This document shows positions 49,424-59,837 of a stretch of DNA of 64,000 nucleotides, in pieces. Every line of letters starts with the position of its first letter. The first letter of the stretch is position 1. The position numbers were made by a program, and so were the translations under genes. This stretch comes from Rhynchopus euleeides (taxonomy: Eukaryota > Euglenozoa > Diplonemea > Diplonemida > Diplonemidae): the NCBI GenBank assembly GCA_963210315.1, contig OY723269.1:2108001-2172000 (forward strand), in the 5' to 3' direction. The notes beneath the pieces are model-generated. The model was not told the DNA's origin, searched no databases, and worked only from the letters and a program-made list of their open reading frames with translations.

Positions 49424-50362
49424 TCAGCGTGACAGCCACTCCGTCGCCCCCGCTGACACCACCGTTGAGCCCCACGTGGTTCGATCCGTGTACTGCCGGG
49501 TTGTCTCCACGTTGCGATGGCGGCCCAGGGCCTGGGCTGCCTGCTCTCCTGCTATCTCTGCCGTGTGGGAGAGGGTGGCGTGTCGCACAAGGTGGGGCGT
49601 CACCCCGAGGTGGGTCTTCGTAAAGCTGAGGTATGTCCGGTACTCCAACTCGGGGAACACGTAGCCCTCGGGGGTTGTGCTTCCCACCCTGTTGAGGAGA
49701 CTGCTCGCCACCTCCGCCGATCGGGGAAAGCTCAGTGTTTGTCCGAGGGACTTGCGATCTGTCTTGCCGCCCGCCAAGGTGATCACGATCCTCTCCCCCT
49801 GCACCCGCACATGCTTCGCCCGAAGCCGGACCAGGTCCACAAACCGTGCACCGATACTGACCTGAAGCAACAGGGCGTGATGATCGACTGTCTGGCCCGA
49901 CCTCGCTGCACTGAGGATGGTAGCCACCGGGGGTGTCGCTGCCCGCTTGGCCTCCAGCCGGTCGAACTCTTTGAACAGGGGGCTCAGGCCCTTCGTGTAC
50001 GCCGACACCTGACCCACCCGTGCCATTCTGTAGAACGGAATTGCTTGATTTGCTGACGAGGCCTGGAAGTGGCCCTGTTGCATCTTCCATTCCACCCACA
50101 TCAGATACGCCATGTCGTTGCCAATGGTGGGATCGTGGGCCTGAAGGGTGCTCCGAAAGGCATCCGCCCTCTTCAGCACCGAGAGGAAAGGCTGAGGGGA
50201 GGCGTATGCGCTGCGTATCCTCTTCAACGTCAGGTCCTTCAGATCCTCGATCGCGTCCGGTTCGATCCCTTCTTTCTTTCGCGACTTGATACGGTCGAAG
50301 ACCGGCCGCCACTGCTCGTACACAGGGGGAGGGGGGGGAGGGTTTGCCAGGGTTGGAGTCAT
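49424..50362 (-). CDS. Tyrosine recombinase of the minus-strand element
   Basis: A 312-aa protein with its own ATG at 50362, 89 bp after the gag stop and in a different frame from gag and RT. Catalytic residues: Arg in SIGARFVDLVRL, H-x-x-R in TPHLVRHATLSH, His in LGRHRNVETT and Tyr in RQYTDRT. The N-terminal half is helical (core-binding-like). It is intact, so the enzyme might still be made. The RT-containing frame overlaps it throughout. Confidence 0.85.
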   Translation of the reverse strand: MTPTLANPPPPPPVYEQWRPVFDRIKSRKKEGIEPDAIEDLKDLTLKRIRSAYASPQPFLSVLKRADAFRSTLQAHDPTIGNDMAYLMWVEWKMQQGHFQASSANQAIPFYRMARVGQVSAYTKGLSPLFKEFDRLEAKRAATPPVATILSAARSGQTVDHHALLLQVSIGARFVDLVRLRAKHVRVQGERIVITLAGGKTDRKSLGQTLSFPRSAEVASSLLNRVGSTTPEGYVFPELEYRTYLSFTKTHLGVTPHLVRHATLSHTAEIAGEQAAQALGRHRNVETTRQYTDRTTWGSTVVSAGATEWLSR

Positions 50363-50450
50363 GCACGGGGCGGGGGGATGGAGTTGGGGGGGTGGGGGGA
50401 GGGGTTGAGGGGAGGGGAGGGAGGGACAAGGAGGGAGGCACAGGCGGCTG

Positions 50451-51488
50451 TCACTTTCCCGCCTGCCGAGGGCCCCTGTTGTTGAACAGCTGGATGGGGC
50501 GCCTCTGCGGGTAGGGGTTGCTGCGGTGTTGATGGTGGGGCGGCGGGGGTGCAGGCTTCGCCTCCTTTGCCTCCTTTGCCTTCAGGTCGCTCGCTGCGAC
50601 TGCCCGTGCGTCTCCTTCAATTCGAACCTGCCATTCCGCAGAGAACTTGGTCCAAGCCATGCGCTTGGCCTTGTCCTCGTAGTGTCTCCTCGCCCCCAAA
50701 CCGAGCGAACCCAGTTTGATGGCTTGGAGGGTCACTACATTTTTATGCAACAGCTCCATGGCCGTGCTGTCTGGGGCCGCCCCGTCCCGGCACATCCTGA
50801 ATCCCAAATCCAGGTTGTCGAATGCCGTAAGGCCTTCCCGCACATGGAAAGCGTTGGGGTCGCCATTCTGCAGGCCCGACTCGTTGAACGACACCGCACA
50901 CTTGGAGCGCAGCATCATCCGGCCGGCCTCGCTCTGCACCGCAGACGTCCACGTGACAACCCGCTGGATGTCAATGGCACCCACATCACGGCTAGCCCTG
51001 TCCCGGCGCAGCTCAGCCTCCAGGTTGGTCACCTTCCTCACCATGAGGAGGATCACTTCCTTCAGCCTCTGCGAGTCCATGTCATCCAGGAACTCCAGGT
51101 TTCCCCATCCCTCAGTATTGTGGCCGGCACCATCAGGGTGCACAGTCACTGGTGGGAGGAGCCCCGCCTCCGGGCGGGGCTCGCTCTTGGACCCCTCATG
51201 GATTCAAGAGCAGACGGGGCACACACGCCTCCCGTCCTCCCTGGCCACCTGGAACGCCCGCAGCGTTCCTTCCGGGAGGAGCTGTTCCATACAGCTGGTG
51301 TACTCCCCGAGGCCACACACCGCACAGTTCCCTGCAACCGGCCCATCATGGGCGGTGGTGCATTCGGGGAACGCGCACCCTTCCTTAGGTGCCACCGGCT
51401 CGTACCCGTTCACCAATTGGAGAGGCATCAGGTTGTCTACATCGATGTCGCGCACTCTGAAGCGCTCGGCAGTCCTTGGGGCAGCCAT
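50451..51488 (-). pseudogene. Gag-like ORF of the minus-strand element, with internal TGA
   Basis: ATG at 51488 (MAAPRTAERFRVRDIDVDN). The N-terminal part has a Cys-rich zinc-like region (FPECTTAHDGP, GNCAVCGLGEYTSC, RVCPVCS) as in the other element's gag. TGA at 51206-51204 interrupts, and the same frame continues to TGA 50453-50451 with a helical segment (SQRLKEVILLMVRKVTNLEAEL) and a Pro/His/Gln/Arg-rich basic end. After that final TGA the frame stays open into the RT-encoding frame. A hairpin (gagccccgcc/ggcggggctc) sits just downstream of the internal stop at about 51159-51182. Confidence 0.65.
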
Positions 51489-51544
51489 GGTGTGAGTGCG
51501 GGTGTGTGTGTGTGAGGGGGAAAATGTGTTGCACAAGCGGATCT

Positions 51545-51637
51545 TTTTGTTTGTGCGCACCTGTACGTGTATGGGTGTCCATACGTGCGCTGCCAACAGT
51601 CTTTTTTACCGTGACCTGAGCAGGTTATAGCAAAAAA
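51545..51637 (-). repeat. 93-bp terminal direct repeat, right (5') copy
   Basis: Matches 46936-47028. It includes 'acacccatacacgtacaggt' when read on the minus strand and probably contains the promoter of the element. Confidence 0.85.
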
Positions 51638-51958
51638 CTGCGCTTCGGGGGCGATGCGGGTTCATTCGGCGCTGCGGCCTGCGAGGGGTCAGCCTGCCTC
51701 TTCGTTGGTCGCATAGCCAGGCAACTGTGCTCGGAAGCATCCACTCCCCACGCTCTGCTATGTGACCAGTAAACTGCAAGCATTCTTGGCACATTATACT
51801 AGTATTTCCTAATGCCCTGATCCCACCGCATTACACCATACAAATCAAACCTCCCCCCAACAGGCAACACACCACCACGCCCGGGCCTCCGGTGGGTGGC
51901 GCACTGTGCCGCGGGAACACCCACACCACAAGCACGCCCCACCCCCACACCCTGGGAG
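51638..51958. other. Spacer upstream of the methyltransferase gene
   Basis: No gene is seen. The last 60 bp are C/A-rich and end 'caccctgggag' directly before the ATG. Confidence 0.45.
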
Positions 51959-53359
51959 ATGGGCGGAGACGCCGCTGCCGTCGCGTCTCTGCCTGCTGCG
52001 GAGTATGAGGATGTGATGTGCAGCTTGGAGCTGGGCGCAGCATGCGACATGGAGCCCACCGTGCAGACGCCGATCCGCTGCGCCGCGCTGCCCGAGGGTG
52101 ACGCCGCGCTGGAGGCGGAGGCGATCGACGCATCCCAGGTCGCCCGGAGGTCGCAGCTCCGGCAGGGCTGGTCCGAACACCCCTCCGACGCGTTTGAATC
52201 CGCACGCAACCTCGCAGACCCCCTCCTCGGGGTCAGCCAGAACGCCATCCCCTTCAGAAACCGCGCAGCTCTGAAACTCGCAGACGTCGACCAGGTCACC
52301 CGCGTCATCTCCGCAGCCTCCCCCACACCCGCCACACCCTCTGACGAGCCACGCCACGAGCTGCTGTTTGCCGACCTCTGCGGTGCACCTGGGTCGTGGA
52401 CAGAGTACCTCCTGTGGGCGGTGCATACGCCAGGCTTCCTGCCTGACGAGTGTGGCCTGCCGGATCCCCCGAAGGCGAATGGGTGGGGTTTCAGCCTGAT
52501 GTCTCCGGGGAATGCCCTGCTGCATTGGCAGCTCGACTACTTCCAGCCGGTGGCGAAGGCGAACTGCCCCCGGAAGAGCGACTTTGCCTTCACGGGGGAG
52601 ACCGGGGATGGGGACATCACGAGCAACCAGAACCTCATCGACTTCATGCTGCACATCAGGGAGCACGCCCCGGATGGGCTGGACGTCGTGATGGGGGATG
52701 GGGGCGTGATCCACGAGAAGGACCACGAGAATGCAGAGACGCAGCTCCGCCGCGTCGTGCTGGGGGAGGTGCTTGCGATGCTGCTCACCCTGCGCCAGGG
52801 GGGCAGCTTCGTGCTGAAGGTGCTGGACATCCAATCCGCCTTCTCCATCTCCACCCTCTGGGTGCTGTACAACGAGTTCGAAGAGGTGGACCTCCTGAAG
52901 CCCACCCTCTCCCGCCCCGCCAACAGCGAGCGGTACTTCGTGGGGAGGAGGAGGAGGAACGCGCCGCCGTTCCTCACGGCCTCGCAGTCACCTCCGCTCA
53001 AAATCATCGAGGAGCTTGCCGCCTCCACAGAGGGTCTGACCCCCCTCGGCGTCTGCCGTCTCCTCTACGCCGTGAATGCGCTGGAGGGTAGCGAGGCGGG
53101 GTCTCGCCTGGAGGGGTTCATCCAGCCGGGGTCCATGTCGCGCCCCTTCCTGGCGTGGCTTCGGAAGAGGAATGACGCGCACATCGCGCAGCAGATCGTG
53201 ACCTCTGCGGTGATCACGGCTGCCCTCCATGACCCCGCGAGGTTTCCTAAGGAGAGAGTCGAGGCTCTCCACAAAGAGAGGGCCGTCAGCTGGTGGAACC
53301 GCAGCGATTTGGAGTCCCATCGGACCAAGGGGAAGGCAAAGCGGCAACGTGTCGCGTGA
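51959..53359 (+). CDS. Cap-specific mRNA 2'-O-methyltransferase (CMTR1/MTr1 type, FtsJ fold)
   Basis: A 466-aa protein starting at ATG 51959. The RrmJ/FtsJ Rossmann domain shows the SAM-binding loop DLCGAPGSW (about residues 139-147) and a K-D-K-E tetrad: Lys106 in FRNRAALKLADVD, Asp247 in VVMGDGG, Lys287 in SFVLKV and Glu324 in RPANSERYFV. The CMTR1-specific blocks GDGDITSNQN and KPTLSRPANSER are present. It methylates the ribose of the first transcribed nucleotides of capped mRNA (cap 1). The C-terminal roughly 110 residues are typical helical extension. It is shorter than human CMTR1 (no G-patch, guanylyltransferase-like or WW region), more like the single-domain kinetoplastid MTr1. The importin-like gene starts 330 bp downstream on the same strand. 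Confidence 0.88.
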   Translation: MGGDAAAVASLPAAEYEDVMCSLELGAACDMEPTVQTPIRCAALPEGDAALEAEAIDASQVARRSQLRQGWSEHPSDAFESARNLADPLLGVSQNAIPFRNRAALKLADVDQVTRVISAASPTPATPSDEPRHELLFADLCGAPGSWTEYLLWAVHTPGFLPDECGLPDPPKANGWGFSLMSPGNALLHWQLDYFQPVAKANCPRKSDFAFTGETGDGDITSNQNLIDFMLHIREHAPDGLDVVMGDGGVIHEKDHENAETQLRRVVLGEVLAMLLTLRQGGSFVLKVLDIQSAFSISTLWVLYNEFEEVDLLKPTLSRPANSERYFVGRRRRNAPPFLTASQSPPLKIIEELAASTEGLTPLGVCRLLYAVNALEGSEAGSRLEGFIQPGSMSRPFLAWLRKRNDAHIAQQIVTSAVITAALHDPARFPKERVEALHKERAVSWWNRSDLESHRTKGKAKRQRVA

Positions 53360-53689
53360 TGTGTGTCGTGTCCGTCTCAGCTGGGGTTGGGTGTGGTGGC
53401 GGGAGGGGAGGGGAGGGGAGCGCCGTAGACATGCAAGACGCACGCACCACACACACACACACCCTGTGGCGCTCGTGCCGCAGCAATTATGTAATTTTGT
53501 TGGATCCCCCCACGCCCTCCCCGCCCCCCCCCCCCTCCTCCGTTGCCTTTGTTGTGGCAGCAAAAGCCACTTCGCCATTCAGCAGCAACCGCTTTTCTCC
53601 TGCATTCTCCCGACCATCCAAACCACCCAACCGCATCACCCACCCCTCTATGTGCAGGGGTTGCGCCCCCCGTCCGCCCTCCCCCAACA
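53360..53689. other. Spacer between two host genes
   Basis: G- then C-rich; C12 run at about 53522-53534 followed by 'gttgtggcag', and 'ctatgtgcagggg' at 53648. Either AG could be the 5' splice acceptor of the next mRNA. Confidence 0.45.
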
Positions 53690-56600
53690 ATGCAAGACCA
53701 TCTGGACATGCTTGTGAAGGCACTGCAGTGCCAGCTGGACCCCCAATGCACCCCATCGGAGCGGCAGGACGCGCAGCGGTGGATCGACCAGGCCATGTCG
53801 GGCCCCGGGGCCTGGAACGCGCTGCTGATGCTCCTCCAGTCCTCCCAAGGCCCGGAGATCCACACCCCCGCCGCGGTGCTGGCGCGGCAGAAGCTCTCTC
53901 GCGACATCTCCTCCATGAGCCTCGACGCGCAGCAGGCCCTGGCGGGGCAGCTCCTCTCCGCCTTCACCTCCGCAACCGACAGCCGCGTCGCGGCGCAGCT
54001 CGGGCTGTGCCTCGGCAAGCTCCTCCCCTCCACCGCCGCAGGCGCCTCCGACGTCGTCCTCCAGGCCCTGCAGGACGCCTCCCTGGTGCAACGCCCCCTC
54101 AGGCAGGTCCAGTTGCTGCAGCTCCTCGCCGAGGAGGCGAGCCACCTCCCCGACAGCGACCACCACCACCTCGAATCCTGCGCCCGCCGCAACGCGGCGG
54201 GCGTGGTGCAGCGCCTCGGGGCCCTCCTGTCGCAGCAGCAGATCCCCCCCGCCGAGGGGCTGCGCTGCTTCGCAGCGTGGGCCCCGCACCTCAGCCCGGG
54301 GGCCGCCTTTGCTGGGGACTCGCCCTTCAGCGCCGAGGTGCTGGCACACCTCCACGGGGGTGCCGACCCGTGCCTCCGCGACGCCTGCCACGCCACAGCC
54401 ACCACCCTCGCGGGTATGGCGCAGGGGTGCCCTGAGGGCGTGCCCCTTCTGGGGAGGCTGGCCGCAGCGCTGCTGGGCGAGGTGGCGGAGGCGCGAGACG
54501 AGGCGTGGGTGCGCACCGCGGCGGCGGTGGGTGCGGCGGCTGCGCCGCACCTCGTCGCCATGGCGGCGGGCGGCCCGCCGAGCGTGGCGGAGGGGCCTGC
54601 CCTGCTGCAGGCGGTGCTGGAGGTGGTGCAGCGCGCGGCGCAGGGGGGTGACCCCAGCCTCGCAGAGCACACCTTCCCGATGTGGCACGCAATCCGCCTC
54701 GCCGCGGTGGGTATCGACGAGGGCAGCAAGCGTGCCGTGCGGGACACCCTCCGCCCCACCCTCTGGGCGCTCTGCGACAGCCTCTGCGGCCTCTATGCGC
54801 TGCCCGCAGGTGACCCAGCCGCATGGAGGGACGCCGCGGCGCACCGCAGCGACGCATGCGATGAGGTGCTGTGCGACGTCGCGTGGATCCTCACCGCTTC
54901 AGAATACCTTCGCCGCTTCGCGGCGAAGCTGGAGCAGCAGCCCCCGGGGGGGGACTGGGCAGCGAACGAGTGCCTGCTGCACGCCATGTCCTGCCTGAAG
55001 AGCATGCCTGGGCCTGCGCTGTGGGGTGAGGCTGCGCCCAGCCTGCTGGGGCTGGCCAGCAGGCTGCAGGCAGCGCCTGCGCAGGGTGGGGAGGCTGCCG
55101 GGAGGCGGCTGCTGGCGACGTATGTGGCGCTGCTGCCGCGCCTGTCGGAGCACCTCAACGAGCACCCCGAGGACCTGCGGCGTGCCCTGGAGATGTGCTG
55201 CCAGGTGTTGGGGGACTGCGAGGGTGCCGGGGCCCAGGCGCTGCTGCGGATCTGCGCGGCGTGCAAGGTGGCAGCTGCGGAGGCGCCGGGCGCGCTGGGC
55301 GTGCTGCAGCAGGCGTTTGCCGCGTCGCAGGCGCTGCCCCTGGAGGTGCAGAGTGCGGTGGCGGAGGGTGTGGGGCGTGTGATCTGGGGCCTGCCCGCCG
55401 CGCAGCTGCAGGGGTTGGTGGGCGCCCTCGCGGGCCCCGCCATCCAGCGGTGCAGCGAGGCGCTGGCCGGGGGGCAGGGCGGGCGGGCGGCGGAGGCGGC
55501 GGCTGCGCTGGCGTGCCGCCTCGCCGCGCTGCGCGCGCTGCTGCAGACCGCGTCGCAGTGGTGCCGCGACGTCATCCTCGACACGCGCGACCTGTCGCAG
55601 CCGGTCGGCGTGGCGGGTGCCTGGATGCATGTGTCGGAGGCGCTGCTGGCGCTGCTGTCCTCCTGCATCGCCGCAGGGGTGTCCGAGGGTGTCACAGAGC
55701 AGGCCTTCGGATGCCTCGGTGCCTTCACCGTCCTGACGGGGGAGGGCTCGGAGCAGCATTCAGGGGTATGTGTGGTGTGGCCAGTGTGGGAGGGGGGGTA
55801 GGGACGGGCACAAGCTGAAGATAAAAACGCTTTTTTCAGGTTCTGACCTAAAACAAGCCGCCTTTTTGGCGTCGCCCAGCACTCGCACCACCCTCGCCCA
55901 GGGTACTCATGATACTGACACTCCAACAACACACCCACTCGTTTTTCTCGCCCGGGAAAGTCGCGTTGTATTCATGCTCGGCCAGCTTTGCCACAGGAGC
56001 CCATTGATATCAAGGCCCCATGAAGCGGCCTTTTCCCTCAGCAGGCCCCCGTGGTTCACCCCCCGAGCTTCGACGGCAGAAGGCAGCACCTTGCTCCGGA
56101 ACACCTCCTGTGTCGGCACCAGGCCTACACCAAGTTGTTTGTTGTCCTTGAACTGCAAGATTTGCGAAGCACGGTAGGCGTTTGATGTGGGGCAGCCTCT
56201 TCAACAGCTCAGAGAGGGTGCCGTGACTTGATTCAATGAAGTCATTCGTCGCGAGCACAGCCTCGCTCTTCCCCGCTTCGCAGAGGTCGTCTTTGCTCAA
56301 AGTGGTCCCACTTCGCAAGCCTCAAGAGGCGGGTCGCCTCGGGGCACAGCCGCTGGGGGGTGGGGTGGGGCTTGCCACAACCCATTATTACCGGCAACTT
56401 GCTGGGCTGTGTGTCACTGTGCCTCCCCCAAAGACACACGCCGGAGGAGTGGCTGGAAGGTGCTGCAGCTCATGATGGCATCAATCATCGATCACCATTA
56501 TAAAAAATTAGTGAACTCAACACACACGCACACACACTCCTCCTTTGCACAGGCCATCTGCAGCCTGCTGGTGACAGCCGCTGAAGCCTGCCCCCTCCCC

Positions 56601-57318
56601 TGCGTGCTGGGTGCTGTGTCTGAGGTAGCCCTGACCTACTCCCACCTGCCTGAGAAGGCGGATTCTCTGCTGGACACGGTGGCACGCGTCAGCTCCGCGA
56701 CGTGCGGAGCACTGACGTCCGCTGCCCCTGCCTTCTCCGACGTGTCCCTCGCGAAGGCGCTGTTCGGGATGTGGCATTCGGTGATGGAGCCGTCTGTTGT
56801 CTACGGTATGCCCCCCCCTTCCCCAGCCCAACCAAACGCACCCTCCGCCACGTACAGCTGGGGCACGCCGGCGGAGTGCATTGTCTCCAAAGGTTGTGAG
56901 TAGCCTAGGGAAGGACACCATCAGCACTGCGTCCCATGCGCTGACGTCCGACGTGGTGGTGGACCCCGCGACACTGCAGGCTGTGCTGAAGATGCTGCAG
57001 GTCATGATGCGGGTGCCGGCTGTGAAGGAGCATCTGGCGCAGGGGAGCGGGGCGGTTCTGCTGTGGGGTGTCGTGCACTGCATCGCGTTTAAGACGAGCG
57101 ACTGCGTGGCCCCGTGCGCCAAGCTTCTCGCGTCGCTGAAACGGCAGCCCGGGTTTGCGGAGTGGCTGGGTGCGGCCCTCGCGCAGCACCAGTCCATCAC
57201 CGACTCCGAGAAGCGCGAATTTTCCGAAACCCTCACGGGGGACGGTCCCGGCGAGACGGCAGCAAAGGCGGCTTCAAACCGCCTCCACCGCACCGTGCAC
57301 ACCCGCACTTCGCTGTAG
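53690..57318 (+). CDS. Transportin-3 / importin-13-like karyopherin, three exons
   Basis: Exon 1 is 53690-55765 (692 codons), with donor GG|GTATGT. Exon 2 is 56553-56805 after 'cctttgcacag', with donor TACG|GTATGC. Exon 3 is 56858-57318 after 'cacgtacag', ending TAG. Total is about 929 aa, close to transportin-3 (923). The protein is all-helical with HEAT-like repeats. The N-terminus (MLVKALQCQLDPQCTPSERQ, then LMLLQSSQGPEIHTPAAVLA) fits the importin-beta N-domain of the Mtr10/TNPO3/IPO13 family, which carries SR-rich and other cargoes into the nucleus. An alternative exon 3 start at 56905 (after 'gtagcctag') also keeps the frame. Intron 1 is 787 bp and contains an antisense ORF. The 3' end of the gene is duplicated at 60411-60900. 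Confidence 0.75.
56010..56318 (-). other. Antisense ORF inside importin intron 1
   Basis: A 102-codon minus-strand frame with ordinary protein composition (SGTTLSKDDLCEAGKSEAVL, then ATNDFIESSHGTLSELLKRL) and no ATG-independent evidence. It resembles a fragment of a transposon-encoded protein, which would explain the unusual length of this intron. The family could not be named. Confidence 0.35.
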
Positions 57319-58202
57319 CTTCGCCAGAGAGAGCCGCAGTGCCAGAATGAGACCCCACCAGGTGGAAGGGGCACGGTCCTAACCGTATTCCAACCTGTTC
57401 TGTGTTGCCTGTGGCTGGGCCTGGAGGGGCGGGTGGGGGTGTGTGGGTGTGCACATAGGGCGTGTGTGCCTCAGTAGTGCATAGAGAGAGCCTGTGGTGT
57501 AGGTGTTCCCTGTAACGGTGGAGGTGGGGGGTGGGGGTGGGACGCCATGATGGACATGAGAAGCAACGGGTGGGCACTGGGTGCTGGTGGAGTGATGCCT
57601 TACCACACACCCGCGTTGAGCTTGTTTAGCGTGAGTCGCCCACTGTGCCACATGCATATCGCCCCTTCGCCTGGCAGCCCCCCGCAACAGCGGCTCCTCA
57701 CCCACCTCTTGGTCAACGCCTCGTCGCCTGTTGAAGCTGATCACGTTTCACTGCTCGTAGTTATGACGCACAGAAAATATCACTCCGCCATAGCCATACG
57801 TGCTCCGCACACCACTAGCCTCACCCACCACAGGAGTTGAGGAAATATCAGGGAAGCGTCATCAGCGAGCATCAGCGAGAAACGAGTAGACGGGGGCGTC
57901 GGAAGGACGCTTTGTGTAACGACAACATCAAGGAGTAGCAAGGAAGGCTAAGGAGGGCAAACGCGGCTCGAACCGCGTGTGGAAGCGTCGACGCTGAGTG
58001 GCATTTCTGGTTTTTGCTCAGGCCCGGCTCATGGGGGGAACCATCTGAACACCACGGGGTAGGTTTCAGCCCAACCTTGCTCCACATTCCGCGTTCGGAA
58101 CAAAGCCTGGCTTCATGACTGTTTAGCGCCTTTCGGAACGCAACCCCAAGTTTTTTTGTATCCAGAGGACAGGAGCAACACCGCTTGCAACTAGGTGCAA
58201 AG
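57319..58202. other. 3' flank of the importin gene and spacer
   Basis: About 57319-57560 is the 3' UTR region that is duplicated at about 60640-60900. From about 57840 on there are short repeats of 'catcagcgag'. 'gtggaagcgtcgacgc' at about 57979 faintly resembles the retroelement core. No gene. Confidence 0.45.
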
Positions 58203-58907
58203 ATGACTGAAGCGACAGCTGCAAGCAAGATGAATGAAGCCGCTGCTCTGGCGTGCCTCCACTCGGATGTGGAATCCCTCAAGAAGGCCCTCGATGGCGG
58301 TGTCAGCGTCAACACGGTGGTGATGCCCAACGGTGCGACCGAGCGCGAAGGAATGTCCCTGTTGCATGTATCCGCTGCAGCTGGGTCATCGGTCTGCATG
58401 GAGGTGCTGCTGTCCCGAGGCGCCGATGTAACGGCCGTCAGGATGTGCGACAATGTCTCACCGCTGATGGACATCCTGCTCGGTCACTCAGCTTGTGCCC
58501 GCCTCTTGCTGCAGGCAGGGGCTCCTGTCACCCTTCGTGACACCAATGGAGTCACCGCACTCCACCGGGCTGTCGGGAGAGGCGATGTCGAGTGCGCGAA
58601 GCTGCTGCTGGAGTACAAGGCCCCCACAGATGCGTCAACCAAGCGCGGGATCACGCCACTGCACACGGCGGTCATGAACGGGCACGAAGCGTGTGTTACC
58701 CTTCTGCTGGAGGCAGGTGTCGACACCAACGCCCGTGACAGGAACCAGTTAACCGCACTGCACCACGCTGCTTTCCATGGGTTCACCGGGTGTGTGCAGC
58801 TGCTTGTCGACGCGGGCGTGTCGCCGAATGCTTTATGTACAGCTGCTGCTACCCCGCTGATGATGTACGCTCCCGCGCAACCCCAGAGACAAGACAACCG
58901 CAGATAG
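58203..58907 (+). CDS. Ankyrin-repeat protein
   Basis: A 234-aa protein from ATG 58203. After a short N-terminal helix there are five to six ankyrin repeats with the consensus G-x-T-x-LH-x-A and LLL-x-x-G (GMSLLHVSAAAGSSVCMEVL, GVTALHRAVGRGDVECAKLL, GITPLHTAVMNGHEACVTLL, QLTALHHAAFHGFTGCVQLL). The last repeat breaks off at TPLMMYAPAQ and TAG follows. The DNA downstream still carries ankyrin-coding similarity, so this gene was probably longer and has been shortened by mutation. General protein-binding role; the partner is unknown. Confidence 0.75.
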   Translation: MTEATAASKMNEAAALACLHSDVESLKKALDGGVSVNTVVMPNGATEREGMSLLHVSAAAGSSVCMEVLLSRGADVTAVRMCDNVSPLMDILLGHSACARLLLQAGAPVTLRDTNGVTALHRAVGRGDVECAKLLLEYKAPTDASTKRGITPLHTAVMNGHEACVTLLLEAGVDTNARDRNQLTALHHAAFHGFTGCVQLLVDAGVSPNALCTAAATPLMMYAPAQPQRQDNRR

Positions 58908-58984
58908 GTGTAGTTGTCATGCCGCCTGCAGGACCCGATACACGACATGGCCGATCAAAGGGGCTTCACCGCATTCCAGGGCAC

Positions 58985-59620
58985 ATCAAGTGATTTCGGC
59001 TTCTCGTGAGCATGGCGCACCACTTTATGTCGTGTGTGGCAGTGGCGTTTCGCCGCTGCTCTGAGCTGGCTTGGAAGAGCACACCGCTTGTGTCGACGTA
59101 ATGCTTGATGCAGGTGCGAATCCCTTTGTCACCTCCACAGATGGCACAGCTGCACTACACACCCACTGTGCAGCAGGGGCACGTCGAGCCGGCACCACTT
59201 GACGTCGTGCAAAGGAGGCATGTCGCTGCTGTTGTGCCTTGGAAGGGCATGCCGCGTGTCGACGTGCTGCTCGAGGCAGGTGCGAATGCGTGTATCACCG
59301 ACACAGACGGCACCACCACTCCACTTTGCTGCCGCGGCGGGCCATACCGCCTGCCTGCAGCTGCTTCTCAGACACGGCGTGCTCCCGGGTCCGTGCAACC
59401 TCAATGCCCACAACGGACTCGATATTATGCTGCAGGCCGGCGCTGATCCTCACAAGGCGTGCGAAGAAGAGGGGGTTCACAGCACTGCGCTGCACACATG
59501 GGCACCTGGGGGCTACTGTTTGCAAGGGGTGCATCAGTGCGACATCGCCAACACGTCCGGCCTCACGGCACTGGGCCTCGCTGCCCGTTTGGCCGCCTTG
59601 AGTGTCTCGACCTTTTGATG
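58985..59620 (+). pseudogene. Decayed ankyrin repeats
   Basis: Segments in shifting frames keep ankyrin words (VDVLLEAGANACITDTDGT, PLHFAAAAGHTACLQLLLRH, LDIMLQAGADPH, SGLTALGLAARLA) but are broken by stops and frameshifts about every 100-150 bp. It is probably the former continuation of the gene at 58203 or a neighbouring paralogue. Confidence 0.65.
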
Positions 59621-59837
59621 ACTGAACACGGGAACACGGAACATGCCTGGAGCTTCTGCTTCAGGCAGGTGTCGGCCCCAACCCTCGCGAACCCGCAACA
59701 GGCCGAAAGCGCCGTTTACTTGTCTGCCACAGGAGAGGTGGCAGGTCTGCAGTCTGAGGGGGCACAGTGCTTATCTGCCGAGCTGATGAGGGAGAAGCAA
59801 AGCTGTTCTAACCTTTTCTTTCAGCACATTGTCTGTG

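Larger units (their letters stand above)
47029..51637 (-). mobile_element. Second family of YR retroelement, minus strand, damaged
   Basis: Bounded by 93-bp direct repeats (46936-47028 and 51545-51637). Reading leftwards it encodes gag-like, tyrosine recombinase and RT-RNase H, the same order as the + strand element but with little sequence identity. Damage: an in-frame TGA within gag (51204-51206) and a one-base shift in the RT at an 8-T run (48905-48912). No clear B repeats are found, so the terminal structure is incompletely resolved. Confidence 0.8.

Noticed and set aside
53377-54844. Long minus-strand frames opposite the importin gene
   Set aside because: Open because of GC3-rich codons on the + strand. 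The + frame has HEAT-like helices and splice sites.
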